A stretch of DNA of 10,496 nt from Bacteroidales bacterium (GCA_028701945.1 JAQVPT010000105.1:1-10496), one strand, 5' to 3'. Positions 1 to 8,201 are shown, numbered from the stretch's first letter. Notes: generated by a model from the letters alone, not told the origin. Translations and numbers: made by a program.

Positions 1-1
1 T

Positions 2-1090
2 AATAATAACCCTCAAGAGATTAATTCTCAGCAGCCATTATTTAATATATTACAAATTTTCCCGCCATTTATAGTGTATGCACTAATACTTATTGGTGCT
101 TCAGTTTTCGAAGAGTTTGCATTTCGTGGATGGATAATCAAAAAGAAATTTGGTAAATATTTATCGTTTTCCCTGATATTAACTTTCCTTTATCTTGGTT
201 TTGAAAGTATTTGGTTAATAGCAATTGTCTCTCCGATATTGTTTTTTATATTTTTTGTGTTAAAAAATGAGAAGCTAAGGTTAGTGCTTCTAATAATTTC
301 TACGAGTATATTATTTGGAATAATGCACTATGAAAATTATGAATCTTGGGCAAAACTTTTTGCAATAATTCAATTAATTGGTCTGTCCTTCATTTTGTGT
401 TATGTTGGTTTACGTTTCGGATTTATCTTTACAATACTAGGACATTTTCTAAATAATTTAATTGCATTGATGCTACTTACCGTATTTGCTAATACAGATT
501 ATGCTGGCAAATTTGAAAACACAACATATACTGCTGAGATTTCTAAAATATCTTCATTTGATTTCTCGAGTCAAATGCATTGGATTTTCCCTGATTCTAT
601 TTCTACGAATGGATATATAACTGAAATAGCATCAGACTTACCTTCTTTTAAAAATGGCATTATTTATAAATTCGAAATTTCAGATATTAACAGATATCTC
701 TTAATCGCTACAAGTAATTCAGAAGACAAAATAAATGAAGACCAACTATTTAACGACTTCGTACAGCATACTGGACTTGTTTTAGACACTTCGTATTCTG
801 AGGCTTATATTATGATTATTGAAGACTCTCTTAAACTACTCAACTATTTGCCGCCAGCAGAAAATAGACAAGAAACAAATGTTGAATCCCTATCTACATC
901 TATTAGAGAGATTTATAAATTACCTTTAATTTTGGATGATGATTATAGAAATTACAGTTTTGATTTTGATTGGAAACTTTACAGAATTAAATCAAGCGAA
1001 GAATTTATTGATCGTTTAAATAAAGAATGTGGCATATTAATAACAAAAGATTCTAAAAAGCAAGCAACAATAGTTACTATTCGAGAATAG
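2..1090 (+). CDS. CPBP family intramembrane metalloprotease, 5'-truncated by the window edge
   Basis: Membrane-embedded glutamic-type protease of the CPBP/Abi family (Rce1-like fold). The frame is open from base 2, so the true start lies outside; a GTG at 74 is possible but would begin in the middle of a membrane helix. Numbering from base 2, the three family motifs are visible: EEFAFRG (E37, E38, R42), FGIMH (H109) and HFLNN (H148, N151), so the active site looks intact. Hydrophobic segments surround each motif. After the last helix, about nt 495, some 195 residues of polar, non-membrane sequence follow, unlike a minimal CPBP protein that ends soon after motif 3. I recognise no domain in this tail. 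The substrate is unknown; Bacteroidota members are commonly annotated only by family. The stop is TAG at 1088-1090. The next gene is 120 nt away on the same strand and looks functionally unrelated. Confidence 0.85.
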   Translation, partial: NNNPQEINSQQPLFNILQIFPPFIVYALILIGASVFEEFAFRGWIIKKKFGKYLSFSLILTFLYLGFESIWLIAIVSPILFFIFFVLKNEKLRLVLLIISTSILFGIMHYENYESWAKLFAIIQLIGLSFILCYVGLRFGFIFTILGHFLNNLIALMLLTVFANTDYAGKFENTTYTAEISKISSFDFSSQMHWIFPDSISTNGYITEIASDLPSFKNGIIYKFEISDINRYLLIATSNSEDKINEDQLFNDFVQHTGLVLDTSYSEAYIMIIEDSLKLLNYLPPAENRQETNVESLSTSIREIYKLPLILDDDYRNYSFDFDWKLYRIKSSEEFIDRLNKECGILITKDSKKQATIVTIRE

Positions 1091-1151
1091 TTGGTGGAAT
1101 AATAAATTTGAACACACCGCAAACTGATATAAACTGTTTTCAGATATAAAG

Positions 1152-1180
1152 TTGCGTTTCTAAGAAATTACTTATATTTT
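1152..1180 (+). promoter_or_regulatory. candidate Bacteroidota-type promoter for the sugar-nucleotide operon
   Basis: TTG at 1152-1154, an 18-nt gap, then TATATTTT at 1173-1180, which matches the Bacteroidota -7 consensus TAnnTTTG except for the last base. This would place transcription start about 25 nt before the ATG at 1211. The assignment rests on pattern only; a second -7-like word, TAAATTTG at 1103-1110, lacks a well-spaced -33 partner. Confidence 0.3.
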
Positions 1181-1210
1181 TACTTCCTAATATAGATTAA
1201 AAATTTATCT

Positions 1211-2146
1211 ATGAAAAAAATCCTTGTAACTGGAGGTGCAGGCTTCATTGGCTCTCATTTGTGTAAACGCTTGATTAATGATGGTAATGAAGTAATCTGT
1301 CTCGATAATTATTTTACAGGCTCAAAGTCTAATATTATTGACTTAATTGACAATCCTTATTTTGAACTTGTACGTCACGATATTACTACGCCGTTTTTTA
1401 TTGAAGTTGACGAGATATATAATCTTGCATGTCCTGCTTCTCCAATACATTATCAGTATAATCCGATTAAAACGATTAAAACTTCGGTAATGGGTGCTAT
1501 CAACATGCTTGGACTTGCTAAAAGAATAAAAGCCAAAATCCTACAAGCCTCTACAAGTGAGGTTTATGGAGACCCAGACATTCATCCTCAACCAGAAACA
1601 TATTGGGGCAATGTAAATCCCATTGGAACTCGTTCGTGCTATGATGAAGGTAAAAGATGTGCCGAATCTCTTTTTGTTAATTATCACAAACAAAATGATG
1701 TGAAAATTAAAATTGCTCGGATATTTAATACTTATGGTCCAAATATGCATCCAAATGACGGACGAGTAATTTCAAATTTTATTGTTCAGGCTTTGCAAAA
1801 TAAACCTATTACTATTTATGGGGATGGGAAGCAAACACGTAGTTTTCAGTATGTTGACGATCTCGTTGAAGGCTTAATTAGATTGATGAATACCAGTGAT
1901 GACATCACAGGGCCTGTAAATATTGGTAATCCAGGCGAATTTACCATACTTCAGCTTGCTGATGAAATTATCAAATTAACAAATTCAAAAAGTAAAATTG
2001 AATATCTTCCATTGCCTGAGGATGACCCTATTCAAAGACAACCTGATATTAGTCTTGCAACTAAACTTCTTGATGGGTGGAGTCCTGATATTAATTTGGA
2101 AGAGGGGCTAATTAAAACAATAAATTATTTTAAACCAATTATTTAA
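1211..2146 (+). CDS. UDP-glucuronate decarboxylase (UDP-xylose synthase), extended SDR family
   Basis: Cytoplasmic NAD-dependent enzyme that oxidises and decarboxylates UDP-glucuronate and re-reduces the intermediate to UDP-xylose. The 311-residue length is typical of bacterial forms. The N-terminal Rossmann fingerprint is TGGAGFIGSH. The catalytic set is T115-S116-E117 (in TSEVYGDP) with Y144 and K148 (YDEGK). TSE rather than TDE separates it from dTDP-glucose 4,6-dehydratase (RmlB), which uses an Asp-Glu pair at this spot. LDNYFTG, ACPASP and RIFNTYGPNMHPNDGR are hallmark UXS segments. The ATG at 1211 fits the family N-terminus exactly. It is the first gene of the operon, and the next gene starts 11 nt after its stop. 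Family assignment is firm; the glycan that receives the xylose is unknown. Confidence 0.9.
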   Translation: MKKILVTGGAGFIGSHLCKRLINDGNEVICLDNYFTGSKSNIIDLIDNPYFELVRHDITTPFFIEVDEIYNLACPASPIHYQYNPIKTIKTSVMGAINMLGLAKRIKAKILQASTSEVYGDPDIHPQPETYWGNVNPIGTRSCYDEGKRCAESLFVNYHKQNDVKIKIARIFNTYGPNMHPNDGRVISNFIVQALQNKPITIYGDGKQTRSFQYVDDLVEGLIRLMNTSDDITGPVNIGNPGEFTILQLADEIIKLTNSKSKIEYLPLPEDDPIQRQPDISLATKLLDGWSPDINLEEGLIKTINYFKPII

Positions 2147-2157
2147 AAACATTGAAT

Positions 2158-3036
2158 ATGAAAGGAATTATTTTAGCCGGTGGGGCAGGAACACGGTTAC
2201 ACCCGATGACAATAAGTATCTCGAAACAGATAATCCCTGTTTACGATAAGCCGATGATATATTATCCATTATCAGTACTAATGCTCGCAGGTATTCGTGA
2301 AGTATTAATTATTTCTACACCTCAAGATATTTCGCTTTATGAAAGACTATTTGGCGATGGTTCTCAACTGGGGATAAAAATTCAGTATAAAATACAACCT
2401 TCGCCTGATGGACTAGCTCAAGCTTTCACCCTTGGCGAAGAATTTATTGGAGATGATAGCGTTTGTTTAGTTTTAGGAGACAATATTTTTTATGGACAAG
2501 GTTTTGGGAATGTCATGCTAGATGCAGCAAAGCTCGATGATGGTGCAATGATATTTGGTTATTATGTTAAGGATCCTCAAAGATATGGAGTTGCAGATTT
2601 TGATGCTGACGGAAATGTATTGTCAATCGAAGAAAAACCGGATAAACCAAAATCAAACTATGCGGTTACAGGATTATATTTTTACAGTAATGATGTGGTA
2701 GATAAAGCGAAAAAGCTAAAACCATCAAAACGTGGAGAATATGAAATCACCGACTTAAATAATTTATTTTTGGAGGAAAAACGCTTGCAAATAAAACTTC
2801 TCGGACGCGGTTTTGCATGGTTAGATACAGGCACACCCGAAAGTTTGCTTCAAGCAGCTAATTTTATGGAGACAATCGAAGCAAGACAAGGACTGAAAGC
2901 CTCGTGTATTGAAGAAATTGCATACCGTCGAGAGTTTATCTCTAAAGAACAGTTTGAGAAACTAATTATTCCATTGCAAAAAAGTGAGTACGGACAATAT
3001 CTATTAAAAATATTAAACGAAGATATTCCATTATGA
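2158..3036 (+). CDS. rmlA: glucose-1-phosphate thymidylyltransferase
   Basis: First step of dTDP-L-rhamnose synthesis: dTTP plus glucose-1-phosphate gives dTDP-glucose and pyrophosphate. The protein is 292 residues, the normal length, and starts MKGIILAGGAGTRLHP, the nucleotide-binding signature. The ATG at 2158 is preferred over an in-frame TTG at 2152 because family members start at this Met-Lys-Gly. Other conserved points are SKQ with YDKPMIYYPLS, LGDN (D108), EEKP (K160) and WLDTGT (D223), which correspond to metal- and sugar-binding positions in RmlA. It follows the UDP-xylose synthase gene by 11 nt and overlaps rmlC by the 4-base ATGA, so translational coupling is likely. Confidence 0.95.
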   Translation: MKGIILAGGAGTRLHPMTISISKQIIPVYDKPMIYYPLSVLMLAGIREVLIISTPQDISLYERLFGDGSQLGIKIQYKIQPSPDGLAQAFTLGEEFIGDDSVCLVLGDNIFYGQGFGNVMLDAAKLDDGAMIFGYYVKDPQRYGVADFDADGNVLSIEEKPDKPKSNYAVTGLYFYSNDVVDKAKKLKPSKRGEYEITDLNNLFLEEKRLQIKLLGRGFAWLDTGTPESLLQAANFMETIEARQGLKASCIEEIAYRREFISKEQFEKLIIPLQKSEYGQYLLKILNEDIPL

Positions 3037-3581
3037 TTATTACAAAAACAAAAATAGATGGATTGCTTATCATCGAACCGAAAGTTTTTAGTGATAAAAG
3101 AGGATACTTTTTTGAGTCTTGGAATCAAGAACTTGCATTGGAAAACGGAATAAGTTTTAATCCCATACAACATAATGAGTCAAGTTCAGGATATGGAGTA
3201 ATTAGAGGTTTACACTATCAACTTGCTCCGTTTGGACAAGCAAAACTGGTTCGAGTTGTTTATGGAAAAGTATTAGATGTTGCTGTCGATTTAAGAAAAG
3301 AATCGCCTACATTTGGTAAACATCATGCAGTGGAATTAAGTGGCGAAAATAAAACTCAATTTTTGATACCTAAAGGTTTTGCTCATGGCTTTGCTGTTTT
3401 ATCCGAAAGAGCCGTATTTTCTTATATGTGCGATGAGTACTACAATCCTCAATCAGAACGTGGAATACAATTCGATGATACACAATTAAAAATAGACTGG
3501 CGTATCGTCCCAAAAGACTATATTATTTCGGAAAAAGACACAAAAAATCCTGCATTTAAAGATGCTGAAATGAATTTCTAA
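3033..3581 (+). CDS. rmlC: dTDP-4-dehydrorhamnose 3,5-epimerase
   Basis: Third step of the dTDP-rhamnose pathway: double epimerisation of dTDP-4-keto-6-deoxyglucose at C3 and C5. It is a 182-residue cupin of standard length. The catalytic residues expected from the family are present: H61 (GVIRGLHYQ), Y131 (FSYMC) and D169 (SEKD), together with DKRGYFFESW near the N-terminus and the IPKGFAHGF segment of the barrel. The ATG at 3033 overlaps the rmlA stop (ATGA), and rmlD begins 2 nt after its stop, so expression is surely polycistronic. Nothing looks degraded. Confidence 0.95.
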   Translation: MIITKTKIDGLLIIEPKVFSDKRGYFFESWNQELALENGISFNPIQHNESSSGYGVIRGLHYQLAPFGQAKLVRVVYGKVLDVAVDLRKESPTFGKHHAVELSGENKTQFLIPKGFAHGFAVLSERAVFSYMCDEYYNPQSERGIQFDDTQLKIDWRIVPKDYIISEKDTKNPAFKDAEMNF

Positions 3582-3583
3582 TT

Positions 3584-4447
3584 ATGAAGAAAATATTAAT
3601 AACTGGAGCAAATGGTCAACTCGGACGTAAAATAAATGATTTGTCAATAAACAACTCTGGATTAAATTTTATTTTTACAGATCTTCCCGATACAGATATT
3701 ACCAATGCCCATAGTATTGATAAAATATTTTCAGAAAATCAGATTGGTCTTATCATAAACTGTGCTGCATACACTGCTGTTGACAAGGCTGAAGATGATG
3801 AAGATAATGCCTACCAAGCAAATGCTAAAGGTCCCGAATTATTGGCAAAAAAAGCATATGCGATAGGAGCAAAACTAATTCATATCTCCACCGATTATGT
3901 CTTTGATGGACAAGCAAATACCCCATATACAGAAACAGATTTAGAGAAACCAGTTTCGGTTTATGGTAGAACTAAACTTGAAGGAGAAAAGCTTGCAATT
4001 AAAAACTCTTCTGATTGTATTATTATCAGAACATCCTGGTTGTACAGTGAATATGGAAATAATTTTGCTAAGACTATGTTGAGATTAGCAACTGAAAAAG
4101 AAAAACTCAACGTAGTATTCGATCAGATAGGAACACCTACTTATGCTGGAAGTCTAGCAAATGCGATACTTCAAATCGTTTCAGATTATTGCAATTCAAA
4201 TATCTGGAAATCTGGAATTTATCATTATTCAGACCTTGGAGTCTGCTCGTGGTACGATTTTGCCGTGTTTTTATTAAAGCAAAAACACTTGAACACGCCT
4301 GTATTTCCAGTTCGCAGCAGTGAGTTTGTTACACGTGCACAAAGACCCTCATATAGCGTACTTGACAAATCGAAAATTACAACTAATTATGGAGTTATAA
4401 TACCATATTGGACAGATTCATGCTTGCAAATGTTGCAGAAAATTTAA
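3584..4447 (+). CDS. rmlD: dTDP-4-dehydrorhamnose reductase
   Basis: Last step of dTDP-L-rhamnose synthesis: NAD(P)H-dependent reduction of dTDP-4-keto-L-rhamnose. The 287-residue SDR has the cofactor fingerprint TGANGQLG (residues 7-14), the NCAAYTAVDKAE segment typical of RmlD, STDYVFDG, and the catalytic pair Y127/K131 in YGRTK. The ATG at 3584 lies 2 nt after the rmlC stop. It is the last gene of the + strand operon, and the neighbouring gene is convergent. A dTDP-glucose 4,6-dehydratase gene (rmlB), which often accompanies this set, does not follow it. Confidence 0.95.
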   Translation: MKKILITGANGQLGRKINDLSINNSGLNFIFTDLPDTDITNAHSIDKIFSENQIGLIINCAAYTAVDKAEDDEDNAYQANAKGPELLAKKAYAIGAKLIHISTDYVFDGQANTPYTETDLEKPVSVYGRTKLEGEKLAIKNSSDCIIIRTSWLYSEYGNNFAKTMLRLATEKEKLNVVFDQIGTPTYAGSLANAILQIVSDYCNSNIWKSGIYHYSDLGVCSWYDFAVFLLKQKHLNTPVFPVRSSEFVTRAQRPSYSVLDKSKITTNYGVIIPYWTDSCLQMLQKI

Positions 4448-4494
4448 GCTAACGAAGTAGCTTTTGAATAAAAATCATGATGATTTCATGTTTT
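4446..4494. terminator. hairpin pair between convergent operons, possible bidirectional terminator
   Basis: Two stem-loops lie in the gap between rmlD and the racemase gene. AAGCTA/TAGCTT (4446-4451 and 4458-4463) is followed by a short T run. AAAATCATGA/TCATGTTTT (4471-4480 and 4486-4494) pairs with a one-base bulge and is A-rich on one side and T-rich on the other, so it could work on both strands. Both are G+C-poor, and efficiency is uncertain. Confidence 0.4.
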
Positions 4495-4500
4495 CAGACA

Positions 4501-5598
4501 TTAAAGATATTCAATATCAATAAACTTAGAGTTCAACAACCTTGCAACGCCCATATATGATGGGGTAAAACAAATCTGACTACCAATTGAATATTTCTTT
4601 TTGCCATCTTTAGTTTTATTCGTTCCTAAGTCAACCACCATCATATCTGATGTTATACCAACGAAATTAACTTCTTTATCAAGAACTTCAAGATCCCCTT
4701 TATCAACATCTAATAATCCAACATCTAATATGGCTTTTGTCGTTGTAGAATTAAAGTCTTCCATATCGTATTCGGCTGTATGTCCAATGTTTGCATCGTT
4801 TATTACTCCGTCTGGCATCAATTTTTTCTCGTCTAGCTCAATTATATTCGCTTTAAAAATAAAAGCTTCAGTATTTAACTCATTAAACCTCTCATTTGAT
4901 AAAGGACTTGTTCCAAAAAATGCAGCTTCACCAATTCGGAAGTGGTTCATGTCCAGTGGGATAGCGTTTTTGTCTAACAATGGTAAAGTGATTGAACTTC
5001 CACCCGATATTAAAGGTAAATCCTTATTGAATTTTGCTTGTATAAGCTCCTTATAAAGACATAATTGTAAAAGTTTATCAAAAGTTGGCTCAACACCGTA
5101 CATACAACCCAAATTTGAGCCTAATCCTATGACCTCTATATTTGTCAGTTTAAATACTTTTTCATAAAAACCTATAAATTCATTTCTTTTAATTCCTTCC
5201 CGCAACTCACCAAGCTCAATCATTATAATTATTTTATGAATTTTATTCTGCTTTTTAGCTGCGTTATTTAATGCTATGATTGTTTTGTATGAGGTGTTTA
5301 GCGATATATCCGCATATTTAACAACATCATCTACATAAACCAGTGCAGGAGGCTTAATATAAATTGTTATCAGATTTGGATTTACCTCTTTAAGAATTTT
5401 TAAACTACTCAGACGAGAGTCTCCAACAGAGTGAATATCTTTAATAACATCGGGCTTCAATATTCTTTTAAGTAAATCTATGTCTCCCGAAAAAACCTTA
5501 GTAATTAAACTCCATTGTTTGTTATGTTTTTTTAAAAATGAGCTTATTTCTTTAATATTATATATGACAGCTGCTGTGTCAATTTGTAGTTTTGCCAT
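4501..5598 (-). CDS. alanine/ornithine racemase family PLP-dependent enzyme
   Basis: Fold-type III (alanine racemase-like) PLP enzyme of 365 residues. K34 in SLITKVFSGD is the expected Schiff-base lysine near the start of the barrel. MIELGELREGI, GLGSNLGCMYGVEPT, SGGSSI and FRIGEAAFFG match the subgroup that includes clostridial ornithine racemase better than housekeeping Alr. A C-terminal beta domain follows. Likely role: interconversion of L- and D-forms of an amino acid (ornithine, lysine, alanine or similar); the substrate cannot be read from sequence. The ATG at 5596-5598 fits the family start (AKLQIDTAAV). It lies 44 nt downstream of the GNAT gene on the same strand, so the two are probably co-transcribed, and it converges on rmlD. 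Confidence 0.8.
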   Translation of the reverse strand: MAKLQIDTAAVIYNIKEISSFLKKHNKQWSLITKVFSGDIDLLKRILKPDVIKDIHSVGDSRLSSLKILKEVNPNLITIYIKPPALVYVDDVVKYADISLNTSYKTIIALNNAAKKQNKIHKIIIMIELGELREGIKRNEFIGFYEKVFKLTNIEVIGLGSNLGCMYGVEPTFDKLLQLCLYKELIQAKFNKDLPLISGGSSITLPLLDKNAIPLDMNHFRIGEAAFFGTSPLSNERFNELNTEAFIFKANIIELDEKKLMPDGVINDANIGHTAEYDMEDFNSTTTKAILDVGLLDVDKGDLEVLDKEVNFVGITSDMMVVDLGTNKTKDGKKKYSIGSQICFTPSYMGVARLLNSKFIDIEYL

Positions 5599-5642
5599 TT
5601 TTGTGTTGTTAAATTAAATAAATTAGAACTGTTTAGAAGAGA

Positions 5643-6089
5643 TTACTTTTTATTTTCAAATCTCATTTCTGCATATTTTGTATTAAAGCCAATACGTTCA
5701 TAAAGTCTTTTTGCTGGATTGTCATACTCTACGTGAAGCTTAATATTTCCCTCTGTAATGCTTATGGCTTTTTCAATAATTTTCCTCCCAATACCTTTTC
5801 CTCGAAATTTTGCATCAACTGCAATGTAAACAAGGATGTTTTCTGGTATAAATCCAGACATTCCTGTATTGGTCATAACTAAAATACCAGCCAATTCTTC
5901 TTCGTAATAAGCTAATAATAAGTAACCTCCTTTTCCGCAGTCTTTTTGCATTACATAATCGATACATTTCGAAATGTCTTCTTTGTTGTCGCGAAATCTA
6001 TCAAGATGGTTGTGTAGAAAGTTTATACACTGTGCGTGATTAATGTTTTTAAATTCTTTTTCTTCTCTAATAATTTCAAATTTTACCAT
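5643..6089 (-). CDS. GNAT family N-acetyltransferase
   Basis: A 148-residue acetyl-CoA-dependent acyltransferase with a complete GNAT core: the beta4 strand IPENILVYIAVDAKF, the acetyl-CoA pyrophosphate loop RGKGIGRKII (residues 96-105) and motif B NPAKRLYERIGF (124-135). A GGYLLLAYYEEELAGILV strand pair precedes it. The acceptor is unknown; family members modify small amines, amino acids or protein N-termini. The ATG is at 6087-6089. It is directly upstream of, and probably co-transcribed with, the racemase gene, so an amino-acid or amine substrate is a reasonable inference but not shown. A -7-like word on this strand (TATATTTG, 6221-6214) lies about 125 nt upstream without a clear -33 partner. 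Confidence 0.85.
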   Translation of the reverse strand: MVKFEIIREEKEFKNINHAQCINFLHNHLDRFRDNKEDISKCIDYVMQKDCGKGGYLLLAYYEEELAGILVMTNTGMSGFIPENILVYIAVDAKFRGKGIGRKIIEKAISITEGNIKLHVEYDNPAKRLYERIGFNTKYAEMRFENKK

Positions 6090-6506
6090 AAAGGATCTTA
6101 ATTTTATTAATAATCAATCAGACAATATAGTCATATTTTCTTAATTAACAAACAAAGTACACTTAAAATTATACTAAAAACGTTAAAATGCCTATAAAAA
6201 CTTACAATAAAAGCAAATATACTCATTATGTTAAATGAATTTACCACCTATTTAATGGAAACACACCTATTAGTAATCTATAATCAGTAATATTGTGATT
6301 CTTTGATCCAGTGATTCTGTATTACAGCCACACAACATCCTGGTAATCTGTCCCTTTTAATTTGTGTTGAGCAACTTGCACATAGTGCATTGATTCGCTA
6401 ACTGGCGGAGCAGTGAAGTCGAAACAAGCAAAAATAGTCAAAGGGAATAAACTATTAACCCATTAAATACGCGGTAGAACCGGTTAAATTAAAATGGATT
6501 TTAATA
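6090..6506. other. 417-nt intergenic stretch without a recognisable gene
   Basis: This lies between the transporter stop and the GNAT start. It contains a possible -7 element on the - strand (6221-6214), a degenerate 8-base tandem TGATTCTT/TGATCCAG/TGATTCTG (6296-6319), a small perfect hairpin TGCAC-ATA-GTGCA (6377-6389), and a TTAACC/GGTTAA inverted pair (6455-6460 and 6482-6487) with an AACCGGTT palindrome (6478-6485). No tRNA, riboswitch or long frame was seen; the best small frame is 20 codons (6228-6290, +) with no support. Confidence 0.5.
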
Positions 6507-8093
6507 CTATAAAACGAGAAACATTATTTGAACACATACTATTACGAGTACCATTGCTATGGGATATATGGTCGCATAAGCTATTCCGGGAGCGTTGGTT
6601 TTTGTCATCGAACTTGCTGCAGCTAAACCTGGAGTACTTGTCATACCTCCAGTAATTGCACCCAATAGTTGTAAAACATCAATTTTTAAAATATATTTTG
6701 CGAAAATCGCTCCTAAAAACATTGGGATAAGAGTAATTAAAACACCCGAAAATAACATTGGTAAGCCTTCTGCTTTTACTGTTGCAACTATATTTGAACC
6801 AGATTCAGCACCGACTGAAGCAAGGAACAATATCAATCCTATCTGTCGTAAAATCTGGTTTGCCGAGGTTGTAAGCGAAAAAACAACAGGACCAATCTTT
6901 CGGATACGGCTAAGGAGAATAGCGACAGCAATAACCCCTCCTGTTAAGCCAAGAGATAATTCGAATTTGCCGATGCTAAAACACAATTTTCCTAATAAAA
7001 CGCCAAGCACTATACCAATAGCTACTGGCAAATAGTTTGATTCATGTAGTTTTGTAATATCGTCTCCAAGAACATTTGTAAGGTTTTTAATATCCTCTTT
7101 TGTCCCTGCTACTTTAATTTTATCACCAAATTGGAGTTTAATATTTGAGGTCGCACTAAAATCAATTCCGCTTCGCCTAATCCTTGTAATAATTATGTTA
7201 TATTTACTTTGAAGGTGCAACTCACTAATGGTTTTATCTAAAACTTTTTTATTTGTAACTATGATAAATCGCACATCATAATTCTGATTTAATGAGATGC
7301 CAAACTCAGTAGGTTTACCTATTAACTCCTGAACTTTTACTAAAGAGAACTCTGTACCTACTGCTTTTATTACGCTACCGCTATGAAGTTTAGTTTGTGG
7401 AGTTGGTGTAAATGCTGCCCCATTTTGTAATATGCGAGATATCGTTGCTTCTGTTACTTGCCTAAAGGATATTTCAGCGATGCTTTTACCAATAATAAGT
7501 GGATTCTCAACAATATAGTTGCGATTGAGTATTTTAGGAAATTTGTCTTCTAACTCTGCATCATATTTTTTCTCAGCAATTTCTACATTACACATAAAAA
7601 GTCGAGGTAACAATTTTATAAATAAAACAACCCCGATTACCCCAAATGGATAGGCAATACCATAACCAATTGTTGCATCTTTAACATCTGATAGCTCCGA
7701 TAAGGCAGCAAGCCCTGGAGTACTCGTGATTGCACCAGTAAATAAACCTCCTGCAAGTTCTTTGCTAAACCCAAAAACTAATGCACATCCTATAGAGACC
7801 AATGCTCCTGAAACAACTATTATTGTAGCTAAAGCAACAAGTTTTTTACCGTCTTTACGAAAAGTCTCAAACAAAGACGGTCCTGCCTGAAAACCAATAG
7901 TGAAAATAAAAAGAACTAAGCCTATTTGTTTTAGTGTATCAGGAAATTCAAGTCCGTAATAACCAAAGACCATTGCTACAAAAAGAATCGCAGAAACATC
8001 TAATTTTATTCCTTTAATCTTCACCGCTCCAAGTATGAAGCCCAGAATAATTATTAGAAATAATGCAAAATATGGTGTTAATAATAAATCCAA
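6507..8093 (-). CDS. YidE/AspT-like (AAE family) transporter with two RCK_C domains
   Basis: Polytopic inner-membrane protein of 528 residues with the internally duplicated layout of the aspartate:alanine exchanger (AAE) family. An N-terminal block of about five or six helices (residues 1-165) is followed by two cytoplasmic TrkA_C/RCK_C domains (about 185-260 and 265-345) and a second helix block (350-528). Each half carries the family motif TSTPGLAA (123-130 and 485-492), followed by a GIAY element (145 and 503). The family exchanges or exports small anionic substrates such as aspartate; the substrate here is unknown. The start is TTG at 8091-8093: no in-frame ATG exists between there and an upstream stop, and the encoded DLLLTPYFALFL matches the usual family N-terminus. 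The RCK_C pair suggests gating by a bound ligand. It sits 417 nt upstream of the GNAT/racemase pair on the same strand. Confidence 0.85.
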   Translation of the reverse strand: MDLLLTPYFALFLIIILGFILGAVKIKGIKLDVSAILFVAMVFGYYGLEFPDTLKQIGLVLFIFTIGFQAGPSLFETFRKDGKKLVALATIIVVSGALVSIGCALVFGFSKELAGGLFTGAITSTPGLAALSELSDVKDATIGYGIAYPFGVIGVVLFIKLLPRLFMCNVEIAEKKYDAELEDKFPKILNRNYIVENPLIIGKSIAEISFRQVTEATISRILQNGAAFTPTPQTKLHSGSVIKAVGTEFSLVKVQELIGKPTEFGISLNQNYDVRFIIVTNKKVLDKTISELHLQSKYNIIITRIRRSGIDFSATSNIKLQFGDKIKVAGTKEDIKNLTNVLGDDITKLHESNYLPVAIGIVLGVLLGKLCFSIGKFELSLGLTGGVIAVAILLSRIRKIGPVVFSLTTSANQILRQIGLILFLASVGAESGSNIVATVKAEGLPMLFSGVLITLIPMFLGAIFAKYILKIDVLQLLGAITGGMTSTPGLAAASSMTKTNAPGIAYATIYPIAMVLVIVCVQIMFLVL

Positions 8094-8201
8094 TTCCGTA
8101 ATTTTAATGAAAACACTAAGGTAGTTGCAATAATGTCTAATGAAAATGTTATAAAAAACATTTTTACATGTTATAGAATATTTTTAACAGCTGTAGATTT
8201 T

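Noticed and set aside
1211..2146. Calling the first operon gene rmlB because of its rmlACD neighbours
   Set aside because: The catalytic segment is TSEVYGDP rather than TDEVYG, and the remaining signatures are those of UDP-glucuronate decarboxylase.
2850..3173. 107-codon - strand frame spanning the rmlA/rmlC junction
   Set aside because: It overlaps two well-conserved genes and shows no family resemblance.
4601..5056. 151-codon + strand frame
   Set aside because: Antisense to the racemase gene; Ser/Pro-rich composition typical of a shadow frame, with no motif.
6240..6256. TTTACCACCTATTTAAT as another cassette edge like 8701-8708
   Set aside because: It lacks the preceding GGTGCTG and the conserved 21-mer; ACCACC alone is not enough.
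6228..6290. 20-codon + strand frame starting MLNEFTTYLM
   Set aside because: Too short to judge, with no promoter or conserved context in the gap.
6395..6425. Possible tRNA or tRNA fragment around CTGGCGGAGCAGTGAAGTCGAAAC
   Set aside because: The GTCGAA piece looks like a T-arm start, but no acceptor stem, anticodon arm or matching T-arm partner could be drawn.
6595..7035. 146-codon + strand frame
   Set aside because: It is the antisense of the transporter gene, whose protein has clear family motifs in the other strand.
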